From positions 3,534,001 through 3,598,000 of the forward strand of contig NZ_CP060497.1 in NCBI RefSeq assembly GCF_014334135.1: a DNA stretch of 64,000 bases. The letters run 5' to 3'. Source of the stretch: Olivibacter sp. SDN3 (GTDB lineage Bacteria > Bacteroidota > Bacteroidia > Sphingobacteriales > Sphingobacteriaceae). Position 1 is the stretch's first letter. Each line of letters opens with the position of its first letter. Shown here in pieces: positions 1 to 9,451 of the stretch. The position numbers and the translations under genes were made by a program. The notes under the pieces are model-generated. The model did no database searches. It worked only from the letters and a program-made list of their open reading frames with translations, and was not told the origin of the DNA.

Positions 1-545
1 GCTCCCCAGAATAAGTGAACGGGGCTGCATTTGCCTGCAAAGCGAGATCTGAACCTATTGAAAACGGTATCGATTCTTACAAAAGCTGTCCATAAGTTGT
101 GTACCTGTTTTTTGTCATAAGACTTGTGGATTTCATCCTCATCAAAGGGTATGGCAGGGTTAACCTCATTAGGTTTTTTATAGATTTTAACTAGAATGTC
201 CATCGATTTTAACTTTTCAAAAAGCTCGTCATAAAAAGAGGCAACGGTGCGTGCGTGTAATTCAACTTTATTGATTTCTCCTGTACTTGAGCTGATGATA
301 AGCTGGTGATCAATAAAATCAAAATCAATCTGGAAAATACCGTTTTTATAGGGTATGCTACTGGTTGTTAATCCACGTGACGATATGTACAAAGACACAT
401 GCCACGAGTGATTTAACCAAGGCATATTCCGGAGTCTAATTTTTCCAACTATTTGAGTCCATAACTGAAGGGTTTCCACACTGGCTTTCAGTTCCTCAAA
501 TTTCAGTTCCGGCCATAATTGGAAGTTTAATGAATCTGTTCTCAT
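1..545 (-). CDS. DUF5996 family protein (C-terminus beyond window edge)
   Basis: A reading frame of 181 codons opens with ATG at 545 and runs off the left edge without a stop, so only the N-terminal part is here. The translation has the family pattern I know from DUF5996: an N-terminal helix with W-P-E-L, then TQIVGKIRL, a W-H-V-x-L-Y-x-S-x-R-G-L-T-T-S-x-I-P-Y stretch at about residues 50-70, a FDFIDHQL strand, the SYD motif, and FRSRFAGKCSPVHLFWG at the truncated end. The K-C-S-P-V-H-x-F-W-G motif is the most conserved part of the family. Function is unknown; no signal peptide or membrane segment, so probably cytoplasmic. The family assignment is from memory of the pattern, but several blocks agree in order. 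Confidence 0.85.
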   Translation of the reverse strand, partial: MRTDSLNFQLWPELKFEELKASVETLQLWTQIVGKIRLRNMPWLNHSWHVSLYISSRGLTTSSIPYKNGIFQIDFDFIDHQLIISSSTGEINKVELHARTVASFYDELFEKLKSMDILVKIYKKPNEVNPAIPFDEDEIHKSYDKKQVHNLWTAFVRIDTVFNRFRSRFAGKCSPVHLFWG

Positions 546-743
546 GATATACGTTTTAAACTAAGTTAGTAATTAGGTATAACTGCGCTATTTATTTTCA
601 ACTATCCCTAATTGAAAAGATAACATTTCTGATTTACAATGGTTTATCATGTGATGATATTTTTTGTTATGATCTTTAATATGCCCAGTTCTGTCGCTTT
701 TTTTTGCTAATTTTCGTTCAGGATATTAATATTAAATTCCTCT

Positions 744-1106
744 ATGGAATTGTTTAATCCTTTTTCTATTTATATGGAATATTTATCAATCAGAGGTAGC
801 AAGTATTTTTACGAAGACATGAACAGGCATCATCAAGAAGTGATACTCTTAATCCACGGCCATCCGTTTGACGACACTATGTGGGATTATCAGTTGGACG
901 CTCTTAAAGATTACCGACTTATTTTACCCGACCCTAGAGGCTATGGGAAAACAGTGAGGGATGCGGGAAAAAATATTCATAGAGGAGCAGGCATTGGATT
1001 ATGCAGATTTCTATTTTATAGCATTGCAGAACTTGCGTCCTATATTCGCACGGTGCTCTTTATTCTTAAACCATTTCGTATAATTGTCTTTTGTCGGGAT
1101 AGCTAA
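744..1106 (+). pseudogene. truncated alpha/beta hydrolase fragment
   Basis: The first 60-70 residues match the start of an alpha/beta hydrolase of the 3-oxoadipate enol-lactonase kind: an oxyanion-hole strand with LLIHGHPFDD, then W-x-x-Q, then a strand ending DPRGYGKT. The second in-frame ATG at 774 gives the more natural N-terminus. After the GYGKT motif the similarity stops. There is no nucleophile elbow (G-x-S-x-G), no catalytic Asp and no His, and the ORF ends at 120 codons where the family has about 260. The +1 frame over the last 110 bases is also open but does not restore the family sequence. I read it as a gene cut by a deletion, now joined to unrelated DNA just upstream of the beta-helix gene. 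Confidence 0.6.
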
Positions 1107-1117
1107 TATTTTATCAT

Positions 1118-2593
1118 ATGAGGCAGATTGTACCAGTATTGTTTTGGTTAGTCTTTTTTTGCATCTGTAGTAAAACTATTTTTGCAGATAACTACTATGT
1201 AAACGCGTACTATGGGGATGATTTGGCAGATGGAAAAAGTAAGGCGACGGCGTGGCGCAGTTTGGCGCGTGCAAGTCAGCACAGGTATCATCCCGGCGAC
1301 TCATTGTTGCTACATGCTGCACAAATACATGAAGGTATATTAAAGGTTAAGGGAAGTGGAATAAAAAGTAAAACTATCACCCTATCCCGTTATGGTTCGG
1401 GTGATAATCCATTGTTACAAGGTAATGGCCAAGCATCTGCGACCTTACATTTACAGAATGTAGATGGCTGGGAAATAAAAAGCATTAAAGTTTCTAATTA
1501 TGGGGCGGCGCGAGCTGCTGGCAGGACCGGAATTTGGTGGGAATTGAAAGACTACGGGGAGGCAAGCTACGCACGAATCGACAGTGTTGAGGTTTGCGAT
1601 GTAAATGGAAGCTTGGTGAAGAAAGAAGGCGGCGGAGCGGGCATCATATTTAGTAATAGTGGCGAGGTAAAACCATCGCGTTTCTTGGAGATTGTTATTA
1701 CCAATAATACGATTAAACGTACGGAGCGAAACGGCATACTGATTAATGGAAACTGGAGTAGAGACGCTTGGTTCCCTAATAAAAATGTACTGGTAAGTAA
1801 TAACCACCTCGAAGGGGTGCCGGGTGATGGTATCGTTCCTATCGGTTGCGATGGGGCACTTATTGAATATAATGTTATGCGAGATTGTCCGCGATTATTG
1901 CCTGACACAGAAGCGGCAGCAGGAATATGGCCATGGAGTTGCGACAATACAATTATCCAATATAATGAAGTGAGCGATCACAAAGCGCCTTGGGATGCAC
2001 AGGGTTTTGACTCGGACTGGAACTGCCGCAATACCATCATTCAGTATAATTATAGTCATGATAACGAGGGAGGTTTTCTGTTGATATGTAATGATGGGAA
2101 TGTTGGCTCTCCAAACAGCGTGGGGAATACGGGTACAATAGTGCGTTATAATATCAGCGTTAACGATGGTCGTAGGCTTAAGGGAAAACATGCAGGGTTT
2201 TCTCCCATCATCCATATCCCCGGCCCGGTAAGGAATACAGCGATCTACAATAACCTTATTGTCGTTCCGGCCGAACGACCAAAAGATTCAGATAGCACAG
2301 TCATTGCATTTGATAATTGGGGCGGTTATGCTGATAGTACATTAATAACCCAAAATATTTTCTGCGCATTATCGCCGGTAGACTATGTTGCTGCTGAAGC
2401 AACTGCTATTAGTTATTCAGATAATGCTTATTTAGGTATACACCTCAATCCACCGGAAGATAAGGGAACCGTCCGATTGGAAAGCATTTTAGAATCACTG
2501 GATAGGGTAGAACATCCCGGAAGAAAAGTGTTAGATGACATACGCTCGTCAAAAGATTCGCTCGCAACCTTGAGAAATAATTCCTTCAACTGA
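1118..2593 (+). CDS. secreted right-handed parallel beta-helix protein
   Basis: 491 residues. A hydrophobic signal peptide (about 1-23, ending SKTIFA before DNYYV) sends it out of the cytoplasm. The mature start Y-Y-V-N-x-x-x-G-D-D-x-x-D-G-x-S-x-A-T-A-W-R-S-L is the usual entry of secreted pectate-lyase-like beta-helix proteins. From about residue 80 to 430 there are recurrent short strands with I-x-x-N-x-I and NNxI/YNxxxD steps that fit PbH1 repeats. No specific lyase catalytic site can be assigned by eye. Proteins of this kind act on polysaccharides in the periplasm or at the surface. It stands alone, with no SusC/D pair beside it. The start lies 11 bases after the broken hydrolase and has no clear Shine-Dalgarno, which is common in this phylum. 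Confidence 0.75.
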   Translation: MRQIVPVLFWLVFFCICSKTIFADNYYVNAYYGDDLADGKSKATAWRSLARASQHRYHPGDSLLLHAAQIHEGILKVKGSGIKSKTITLSRYGSGDNPLLQGNGQASATLHLQNVDGWEIKSIKVSNYGAARAAGRTGIWWELKDYGEASYARIDSVEVCDVNGSLVKKEGGGAGIIFSNSGEVKPSRFLEIVITNNTIKRTERNGILINGNWSRDAWFPNKNVLVSNNHLEGVPGDGIVPIGCDGALIEYNVMRDCPRLLPDTEAAAGIWPWSCDNTIIQYNEVSDHKAPWDAQGFDSDWNCRNTIIQYNYSHDNEGGFLLICNDGNVGSPNSVGNTGTIVRYNISVNDGRRLKGKHAGFSPIIHIPGPVRNTAIYNNLIVVPAERPKDSDSTVIAFDNWGGYADSTLITQNIFCALSPVDYVAAEATAISYSDNAYLGIHLNPPEDKGTVRLESILESLDRVEHPGRKVLDDIRSSKDSLATLRNNSFN

Positions 2594-3005
2594 AAGCGTT
2601 AAAAGCATCACTTTTTAAATCAATAATTCCGTCTTAGTTTAGTCTCTCCGTTGATTTTCCAAATAGCCAATCTGCTTTTTATCTGTAGGAAAATATAATT
2701 GAAAAATGAGAGTTTCCCGCCATTGTACTGCATTTTCAAGTTATGCTGTCTGTCGTTTTTATGTAGCTCGGAGTTTTTAAGACTGTCAATTCCAAATAAT
2801 ACCGATCGCTCAATAAATGTATTTTTCATAATATTGATTTTACTATAACGATTGACCGTATGACACAATGATACGAAAACAACCCGTCAATCAAAAAATT
2901 GTTTGAATTTATAAAATTAAATTTTTTTGAAAAATAAACCTAATAGTACTATAAAGCGTAAATAAAATATTTCATGAATTGAGAAAAGCCTTCACAACGG
3001 AAAAT
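2594..3005. other. gene-poor gap
   Basis: About 410 AT-rich bases between the beta-helix gene and the methyltransferase. One 82-codon minus-strand ORF (2620-2868) exists, but it has no recognisable family, a skewed Lys/Asn-rich composition and no ribosome binding site I can trust. A shorter reading from an internal ATG (69 residues) is possible. I do not call it a gene. No hairpin with a T-tract was found. Confidence 0.4.
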
Positions 3006-3581
3006 TCAGCTTATTCGATAGATTTTAATGAATGGTATAAAGGTGTTATACGATGTAATAATAGAACATCGGGTTTCTGCGAGAATTCCCTCCAGATAAC
3101 CAAATTTTTGGTACGCCTTAAAATTTTTATAATGATTGGAGAATCGTTGGTCAAGCCACAACAGCGATTTATGCTGTAGTGTTTCCGGGCATGAAAAGCC
3201 ACAAATTAAAATATTGTCCGATATCTCCTGCATTTTATTAAGTAGATAGATAGATTCGGCAACCGGTACAACATGAAAAAATAAGCTTGCAATAGAAAAA
3301 TCGTAAGTTTCCGAATGCTTATAATTTGCTCCGAGGGCTTTACATAAAAATGCAATATTAGTGATGTTTTTCTGTTCCTTTTGTTTGATAGCGTTGTCTA
3401 TTAACGTTTTTGATTTGTCTATACCCAGCCCATATTTAATTCGTGGAGAAAGTTTAAAAAGTAAGTCCCCATTTCCACATCCAAATTCAATTGCTGTAGC
3501 GTTTAGATCAATCAAATCCATTATTTGGTTTTTTATCGGTTCAAGATTATCAGTCGCCCTTAGCTTTAACCTTCTTTTCAT
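3006..3581 (-). CDS. class I SAM-dependent methyltransferase
   Basis: 191 residues with a Rossmann-type SAM-binding core. Motif I is A-I-E-F-G-C-G-N-G-D at about 31-40, followed by an acidic residue in GLGIDKS that should bind the SAM ribose, then the YDFSIASLFFHVVP segment corresponding to motifs IV/V. The substrate cannot be told. It is shorter than the usual 220-260 residues and lacks an obvious C-terminal substrate-binding extension, so it may be a minimal methyltransferase. It stands alone on the minus strand. The ATG at 3581 follows a stretch of short AT-rich intergenic DNA. Confidence 0.75.
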   Translation of the reverse strand: MKRRLKLRATDNLEPIKNQIMDLIDLNATAIEFGCGNGDLLFKLSPRIKYGLGIDKSKTLIDNAIKQKEQKNITNIAFLCKALGANYKHSETYDFSIASLFFHVVPVAESIYLLNKMQEISDNILICGFSCPETLQHKSLLWLDQRFSNHYKNFKAYQKFGYLEGILAETRCSIITSYNTFIPFIKIYRIS

Positions 3582-3696
3582 TTAATTAATGAAATTAAAC
3601 ACAAGTCCCAACATAAACATTTACAAAAAAAGTCCAGATACAATATTTAATTCAGCTTCTTTTCTTTTGGCCAAGCAAACATCAGATCGGCCGTCT

Positions 3697-3963
3697 CTAT
3701 CTCTTAAATTCAATATCCACAATACCACTATCGGCTTTCATAAAGATTACAAAAGGTAGTTCATCGGTCACATAGCGTACTGTCTGGTGGTTTATTGCGG
3801 TATCAATTAGGTTATTGTCTTGTGCATCAATTATCCATTCTGCTACCCGTTTAGGAGTCCATGAACCTGTGGAATTGATCTTTTCGATAACTTCAGGCGC
3901 CATATGGGAAACAATTATATACACGCGCTCTTCTTTCGTTTTTATTGCAAAAGGTTCTTTCAT
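3697..3963 (-). CDS. small hypothetical protein
   Basis: 88 residues, soluble, no signal peptide and no Cys. The sequence is well mixed and charged (MKEPFAIKTKEERVYIIVSH at the start, a central W-T-P-K-R-V-A-E-W-I helix, a C-terminal VDIEFKR strand), which looks like a small alpha/beta domain rather than random translation. A purine-rich GAAGAGCC lies just before the ATG. I do not recognise a family. It could be expressed on its own or be the downstream partner of something lost from the adjacent 700-base gap. Confidence 0.5.
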   Translation of the reverse strand: MKEPFAIKTKEERVYIIVSHMAPEVIEKINSTGSWTPKRVAEWIIDAQDNNLIDTAINHQTVRYVTDELPFVIFMKADSGIVDIEFKR

Positions 3964-4673
3964 AGGCTCTTCATTTTTTAAGCAAAATCATGCACTTTGT
4001 TGCGGACAGCAGTTTATACCCTACTTCGACTTTTCTTATTCCCATGGGGAAATAGTGAAGGTAATTAAACATAAGCCCCCTCTTGATAAACGAATAACCC
4101 CGCCAAATTGCTAATCAGCGGGGCCATTACATTCAAACAAGCGTTTGATACTTAAAACGACAATTTATTAACAACTTGTATATAATATTGTTTTATTAAT
4201 TTAGCACATTAATCTTCAGATTGGGTGCCCTTATTGCAAATGGAATCAAGTCTTTCCAGCCTGTATACCTTTGTTCATCAGGTAGCGGTCATCCATGTGT
4301 TTCGAAAAATTCAATGACCGAGGCGTCATATAAATGGTTTAGGTTCCGGTTTTTGGATCACAGGCTCGGTTATTTTGGTAATTTGCGGCCAGGTAGTCTT
4401 AATGCGGTAAATAATTTTTCATGGCTTAGGATATTTCCCCTATAAAAAGGTTCTCAACGGTGGGGGAGAGATCGATAAACGGCTTTAGCCCTCATGAATA
4501 CCAATAAAAGCAGATACTTATGAATAATTCCTTTTATATGCAACGCCATTATACTACAGATAAATGAATTTATCTAAGTTTGGCAATTAAAGCAATGTAC
4601 TTTTGTGAATCGGATTTAAAGCTCTCGATACGCCAAATGGGTAATTGCATAATCCAATTTATTAATTAGCGTT
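3964..4673. other. 710-base gap with probable gene decay
   Basis: No gene is supported. A hairpin with CCCCGC (4098-4103) and GCGGGG (4118-4123) arms lies at the left but has no T-tract on either strand. On the minus strand from about 4345 down to 4204 there is a protein-like frame of about 44 codons containing one in-frame stop (segments ending IEFFETHG, then PLPDEQRYTGWKDLIPF); it has no start and looks like the tail of a decayed gene that I cannot name. Two matches to the TAnnTTTG -7 element (4575-4582 and 4598-4605) lie 70-100 bases before the lipoprotein gene at 4674 and could serve it, though the -33 element is poor. Confidence 0.4.
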
Positions 4674-6551
4674 ATGACAGAATTCTATAAGAAGACCATG
4701 TCGTCTTCCGTGATTTTTATAGCTGTTTCTTTCTTCATAGGGTGCGTAATGGTATCCTGTTCCAGTCAAAAAAAATTGCCATTTGATAGCGAAAGACGCC
4801 GTTTAAAAAAGTCTTCAAAAGATGAACTGTCTTTACATATTGACGAATTCAATCTTTATAAGGATCGACCTGAATCTGACGGTCCATTCAATGCTACTAA
4901 TAATGAGGCATTTTTACAGGAAAACGTGCCTTTATTCATCAGTTCAAACGACTCGATCACCAAAGTTTATAACTATCGATGGTGGATGATCAGCAAACAT
5001 CTGAAAGCATATAAAGACCCAGAGAATTCAGGAACTTATTGGGTCGTCACCGAGTTTTTCGGCGTGAAGCCTTGGGCCTCACTTAGTGGCGCGATTCCGT
5101 GTCCGGCGGGGCATCAATTTTATGATGTAAGATGGTTGAGAGATCCCAAGTTCTTGAGTTCATATGCCGATTATTTCATGCGTGGATCGGCGGCTAGATT
5201 AAATCAACGGGAGAATGAGAATTTTTTGACCTATCTGACTCGTCCGGAAAGCCATCACTTTTCGAGCTGGATGATCGACGGCGTTGAAGCCTTTTTAAAA
5301 ATACACCCTGATAAGCAATGGCTGCACAATATGCTCCCCCATATGGAACAGCATCAACAGCTATGGGATAGTTTGTTTACCGTAAAGGCGCCAAGTTCCA
5401 AAACGGCAGGAATGTATAAGATATTAGATTTATATGATGGTATGGAGTTTAGTCTTTCGGCAGTTTTAGGACTAATAGAAAGCGGAGGAGCCTATGACCT
5501 GTACACCAAAGAAAATTGGAGAAACTATTACCTGGGGTGGGGTACAACAGACAACGCAGCACAATCCCCACAGGCTAAACAGTATCCAAAGGCTTATCGG
5601 AGAGGTTACCCTGATTATTATTTGGTACGTCCGTCGGTCAATAGTTATGCTTATGCTAATTTACAGTCGCTTTCGAATTTGTACAAATTGGATCAAGCAA
5701 ATTATTCCGCTAACGGTCGAGAGGGGAAAGAGAAACTATATGCGTCAAGGGCAGCGAACATTAGGGATAAAGTTTTGCAGGTACTTTGGAATGAAGAGGA
5801 TCAATTTTTTAATACCTATAGCGCCGGCGATAATCCATTTGGCGTTGTCGATTACGAGGCAAGGGTGCGGGAGTCTGTTGGCTATACGCCTTGGTACTTC
5901 AATATGATACCTTTACAATCTTATAAACAATATGATAAAGCCTGGGAAATGTTTTCATCACGGAAGGGCTTTTATAATATAGCAGGGATGACCACTGCCG
6001 AACAACAGCACCCCTATTATAACGAGCAGGCTTACGCATGGAACGGCCGCGGTTGGCCTTTTCAAAATTCAGTGGTATATAAGGCCTATGCAAACTATCT
6101 TCGGAATTACAAGAACGAAATCATGGCATCTGACAGTGAGCTGTTATATGATTACATTGAAAAGTTAGCACTCATGCATGGTACTGATCAATTAAATATA
6201 GGAGAATGGTATATCCCCAGCGACGGCAAAACCTTCGGCGGTGAGCAGGACTATTTTCATTCCACATTTCCTGATATCATCATCGAAGATCTTTTAGGAT
6301 TCAAAGCATCCCATGAAAATCGATTCGCTATACACCCCTTGTTACCAGAAGACAAATGGGATTATTTTTATCTCGGTAACATTCGGTATCACGGGCATGA
6401 TATTGATATTGTTTGGAAAAAGGATTGGGATGAGCAAAAATCTGGCGACCAAAGCATGCTGTGTGTTTGGGTTGACGATAAATTGGTCGCAACAAATGAA
6501 CTTTTAAATGAAGAGCTTGTGGTAGATCTTAACGATGGGGAAGGCAAGTGA
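4674..6551 (+). CDS. MGH1-like glycoside hydrolase lipoprotein
   Basis: 625 residues. The N-terminus (about 1-29) is a lipoprotein signal ending V-M-V-S-C-S-S, so the mature protein should be lipid-anchored. The body resembles the (alpha/alpha)6-barrel MGH1-like glycoside hydrolase group, with features such as WVVTEFFG, DVRWLRDP, the DGMEFSLS helix start, the RPSVNSYAYA segment and a late EQAYAWNGRGWPFQNS block, which are barrel-lining Trp/Tyr/acid-rich motifs. The C-terminal part (about 545-625) is a beta-sandwich-like tail with FAIHPLLP and HGHDIDIVW. The substrate is unknown. There is no adjacent SusC/D pair. The start ATG is 70 bases after candidate -7 elements. Confidence 0.65.
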   Translation: MTEFYKKTMSSSVIFIAVSFFIGCVMVSCSSQKKLPFDSERRRLKKSSKDELSLHIDEFNLYKDRPESDGPFNATNNEAFLQENVPLFISSNDSITKVYNYRWWMISKHLKAYKDPENSGTYWVVTEFFGVKPWASLSGAIPCPAGHQFYDVRWLRDPKFLSSYADYFMRGSAARLNQRENENFLTYLTRPESHHFSSWMIDGVEAFLKIHPDKQWLHNMLPHMEQHQQLWDSLFTVKAPSSKTAGMYKILDLYDGMEFSLSAVLGLIESGGAYDLYTKENWRNYYLGWGTTDNAAQSPQAKQYPKAYRRGYPDYYLVRPSVNSYAYANLQSLSNLYKLDQANYSANGREGKEKLYASRAANIRDKVLQVLWNEEDQFFNTYSAGDNPFGVVDYEARVRESVGYTPWYFNMIPLQSYKQYDKAWEMFSSRKGFYNIAGMTTAEQQHPYYNEQAYAWNGRGWPFQNSVVYKAYANYLRNYKNEIMASDSELLYDYIEKLALMHGTDQLNIGEWYIPSDGKTFGGEQDYFHSTFPDIIIEDLLGFKASHENRFAIHPLLPEDKWDYFYLGNIRYHGHDIDIVWKKDWDEQKSGDQSMLCVWVDDKLVATNELLNEELVVDLNDGEGK

Positions 6552-6723
6552 ATCAACAAAAACCAGACATGCCCCGAGAAATAATGCGTTGAAAGATTGG
6601 ATACCATTTACGGATTAGGATTGTAGAAAAGCTTTCAATCAGACCTAAATATTATAAATGAATTCTGAAAAACTGTAACAACCCATCCCGCTTTTGTTGC
6701 CAACTTTGTAAAAAAAAAAGTAT

Positions 6724-8952
6724 ATGATTTATGGCAACAAACATGGTGTTACTCCCGTAAAAAAATCCTTTCCGGTACTGAATATGACTTGCGCTTCGTG
6801 TGCTGCCAGTGCTGAAAGTATGGTCAGATCTTCCGAAGGAGTGATCAGTGCGTCCGTCAATTTCGCCAGTGAGCGCCTTAAGGTAGAATACCTGCCCGAT
6901 ATGACCAATCCTTTAGCCCTTCAAAAAGCCGTACAATCCGCAGGTTATGACCTGCTTATCAAAGACGAAATCTCGCAAGAGCAAACGCTGAGTGTCATTC
7001 ATGAAAAGAAATTTCGGGTCTTAAAAAAGAAAACCATTTGGGCTATTTTCCTGTCACTTCCTGTGATGCTTATCGGTATGTTTTTTATGGATATGCCCTA
7101 TGGCAACGAAATCATGTGGCTGTTTGCCACGCCTGTGGTGCTGTGGCTAGGCAGGGGGTTCTACGTCAATGCCTGGAAGCAGGCTAAACACCGTTCCGGT
7201 AATATGGATACATTGGTAGCATTGAGCACCGGAATAGCCTATACCTTCAGTGTTTTTAATATGTTGTTCCCTGAGTTTTGGCATCAAAAAGGATTACACG
7301 CCCATGTTTATTTTGAGGCAGCATCCGTAATTATAGCTTTTATACTTTTGGGAAAACTATTGGAAGAAAGGGCTAAAGGAAATACGTCCTCAGCTATAAA
7401 AATGCTAATGGGCCTGCAACCAAAAACAGTAACCTTAGTGGTGTCCGAAGGAGTGCAAAGACAAATTCCTATTGAAGAGGTACATAAAGGGGATACCATA
7501 TTGGTCAAACCGGGGGAGAAAATTGCGGTCGATGGCATCGTTACCTCAGGTACATCCTTCGTAGATGAAAGTATGTTGAGTGGGGAGCACGTTCCTGTAT
7601 TGAAAAATGAAAATGAAAAGGTTTTTGCCGGTACGATCAATCAAAAAGGCAGTTTCCGGTTTGAAGCAGTTAAGGTAGGTAAGGAAACAATGCTGGCACA
7701 GATTATCAGTATGGTACAAGACGCACAGGGAAGTAAGGCACCGGTGCAGAAACTGGTGGATAAGGTTGCTGGCATTTTTGTCCCTGTCGTAATAGGCATT
7801 GCATTGCTTACATTCGTTTTATGGCTTATCTTCGGCGGAGATAACGGACTGGTTCAAGGGGTGTTAGCTGCCATTACCGTGTTGGTTATTGCGTGTCCCT
7901 GTGCTTTGGGGCTTGCAACGCCAACGGCTATTATGGTAGGTGTGGGTAAGGGGGCAGAACATGGTATTCTGATAAAAGATGCGGAGAGCCTTGAATTCGG
8001 TAAGAAAGTAAATGCTATTGTATTGGATAAAACAGGAACAATTACGGCAGGCCGACCAGAAGTTACCGGAATCAGTTGGTTGAATGGAGATGAAACTACC
8101 AAACACATACTCTTTAGCATAGAAAAACAATCCGAGCATCCATTGGCAGAAGCTGTTGTTAAACATTTTGCCAATGCTCAAACTATCACGCTTTCAGATT
8201 TTGAAAGTGTTACAGGTAAAGGTGTAAGGGCCAATGTGAAAAATAAGCGCTATTTCGTAGGCAACAAAAAGTTGCTTGTTGAAAACAAGATTGCCCTTGC
8301 AGACACATTGCAGCACCAGGCAGATGAGTGGGCCATATTGGCAAATACCGTCATTTGGTTTTCAGATCATGAGCAAGCATTAGCCGTTTTGGCCATCTCC
8401 GATAAAATAAAAGAAACATCCTTAGCTGCTATCACACAATTAAAGGATATGGGGATCGCGTTACACATGCTTACAGGAGATAATGAAGCTACAGCTAAAA
8501 CGGTGGCTCAGCAAACGGGCATCCTGAGCTACAGAGCTGAAGTACTGCCTCAAGATAAAGCCGATTTTGTAAAAGAGTTGCAGCGTCAAGGTAAAGTGGT
8601 AGCCATGGTGGGAGATGGCATCAATGACAGTACCGCTTTGGCAACAGCAAATGTGAGCATAGCAATGGGCAAAGGCAGCGATATTGCTATGGATGTAGCT
8701 AAGATAACCATCATATCTTCAGATCTGACCAAGATACCACAGGCCATTCGTTTATCAAAGCAAACGGTAGCCACCGTCAAACAGAATCTTTTTTGGGCTT
8801 TCATATACAACCTTATCGGCATCCCTATCGCCGCGGGCGTGCTTTATCCCATCAATGGCTTTATGTTAGATCCAATGATCGCAGGGGCAGCGATGGCATT
8901 GAGCAGCGTAAGTGTGGTAAGCAATAGTTTGCGACTGAAATGGAAAAGTTAA
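6724..8952 (+). CDS. copA: copper-translocating P-type ATPase
   Basis: 742 residues, a P1B-type pump that exports Cu(I) from the cytoplasm using ATP. One N-terminal HMA domain carries M-T-C-A-S-C at residues 21-26. The transmembrane metal site is C391-P392-C393 in ACPCALGLATP. The phosphorylated aspartate is D435 of DKTGT. The SEHPLA nucleotide-binding signature and TGDN and GDGIND hinge motifs follow. The actuator loop reads SGE rather than TGE, and the hinge reads GDGINDS instead of the textbook GDGINDA; the latter is, as far as I recall, normal for Bacteroidota CopA. It is followed 40 bases later by a small HMA protein, presumably in the same transcript. An AACTTTG -7-like element lies some 25 bases before the start. 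Confidence 0.93.
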   Translation: MIYGNKHGVTPVKKSFPVLNMTCASCAASAESMVRSSEGVISASVNFASERLKVEYLPDMTNPLALQKAVQSAGYDLLIKDEISQEQTLSVIHEKKFRVLKKKTIWAIFLSLPVMLIGMFFMDMPYGNEIMWLFATPVVLWLGRGFYVNAWKQAKHRSGNMDTLVALSTGIAYTFSVFNMLFPEFWHQKGLHAHVYFEAASVIIAFILLGKLLEERAKGNTSSAIKMLMGLQPKTVTLVVSEGVQRQIPIEEVHKGDTILVKPGEKIAVDGIVTSGTSFVDESMLSGEHVPVLKNENEKVFAGTINQKGSFRFEAVKVGKETMLAQIISMVQDAQGSKAPVQKLVDKVAGIFVPVVIGIALLTFVLWLIFGGDNGLVQGVLAAITVLVIACPCALGLATPTAIMVGVGKGAEHGILIKDAESLEFGKKVNAIVLDKTGTITAGRPEVTGISWLNGDETTKHILFSIEKQSEHPLAEAVVKHFANAQTITLSDFESVTGKGVRANVKNKRYFVGNKKLLVENKIALADTLQHQADEWAILANTVIWFSDHEQALAVLAISDKIKETSLAAITQLKDMGIALHMLTGDNEATAKTVAQQTGILSYRAEVLPQDKADFVKELQRQGKVVAMVGDGINDSTALATANVSIAMGKGSDIAMDVAKITIISSDLTKIPQAIRLSKQTVATVKQNLFWAFIYNLIGIPIAAGVLYPINGFMLDPMIAGAAMALSSVSVVSNSLRLKWKS

Positions 8953-8992
8953 TCTGTTAATTACATAAATTGATAATAAAAAACGAACAAAA

Positions 8993-9220
8993 ATGGAAAG
9001 TAATCATCAAAAATTTCAATTCAAAACAAATATTAACTGTGGAGGATGCCTGGCAGCCGTAGAACCACATTTCAAGAGTGCCGAAGGCATATCCCACTGG
9101 GATGTGGATATCGACAATAAAGACAAAATACTTACGATAACATCAACAGGTATTTCACAAGAAAAAGTAATAGAAACCGTAGAAAAAGCTGGGTTTAAAA
9201 TCCAGCCTTTAAACGCGTAA
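8993..9220 (+). CDS. HMA-domain metal chaperone-like protein
   Basis: 75 residues forming a single heavy-metal-associated domain of the ferredoxin-like beta-alpha-beta-beta-alpha-beta type. The metal site is I-N-C-G-G-C at about 14-19, i.e. C-x-x-C, but the usual Met two positions before the first Cys is Ile. The second half (VIETVEKAGFKIQPL) is the typical last helix and strand. It would bind Cu(I) in the cytoplasm and pass it to the HMA domain of the upstream ATPase, which starts 2.3 kb earlier and ends 40 bases before. The short gap and shared strand suggest co-transcription. Confidence 0.85.
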   Translation: MESNHQKFQFKTNINCGGCLAAVEPHFKSAEGISHWDVDIDNKDKILTITSTGISQEKVIETVEKAGFKIQPLNA

Positions 9221-9260
9221 AATTGGAAAATCGAGCGAATGTTCATTATCTCTCACCTTT

Positions 9261-9292
9261 GAGGTAGCCGGAAAGATTAATCGGCTATCCTC
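9261..9292 (+). terminator. hairpin after the copper genes
   Basis: GAGGTAGCCG (9261-9270) pairs with CGGCTATCCTC (9282-9292), ten pairs with one bulged T and an 11-base loop. It lies 40 bases past the HMA gene. There is no T-tract after it, so it may be an mRNA-end stabiliser rather than an intrinsic terminator. Confidence 0.35.
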
Positions 9293-9451
9293 ATTGATCC
9301 ACCGCAACTGCATGACGATGTCCGAAAGAGGGAGGACAAACAGGATCTTACACAATACGACAAATATGTATTCTGCGGCCACCAGGTTTCATTGGAGATC
9401 GTGTGGTTATTCCCCGCATAGTGAGGAGCTCCTCTTAAATGTAATGTTGCC

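Noticed and set aside
2620-2868. 82-codon minus-strand ORF
   Set aside because: No family, Lys/Asn-rich composition, no ribosome binding site, in AT-rich DNA; not enough to call a gene.
4221-4445. 74-codon plus-strand ORF
   Set aside because: Composition unlike a protein, and the opposite strand shows a more natural though broken frame.
6724-8952. GDGINDS and SGE in the copper ATPase as signs of inactivation
   Set aside because: The Ser in the hinge motif is, as far as I recall, normal in Bacteroidota CopA, and all catalytic residues are present.
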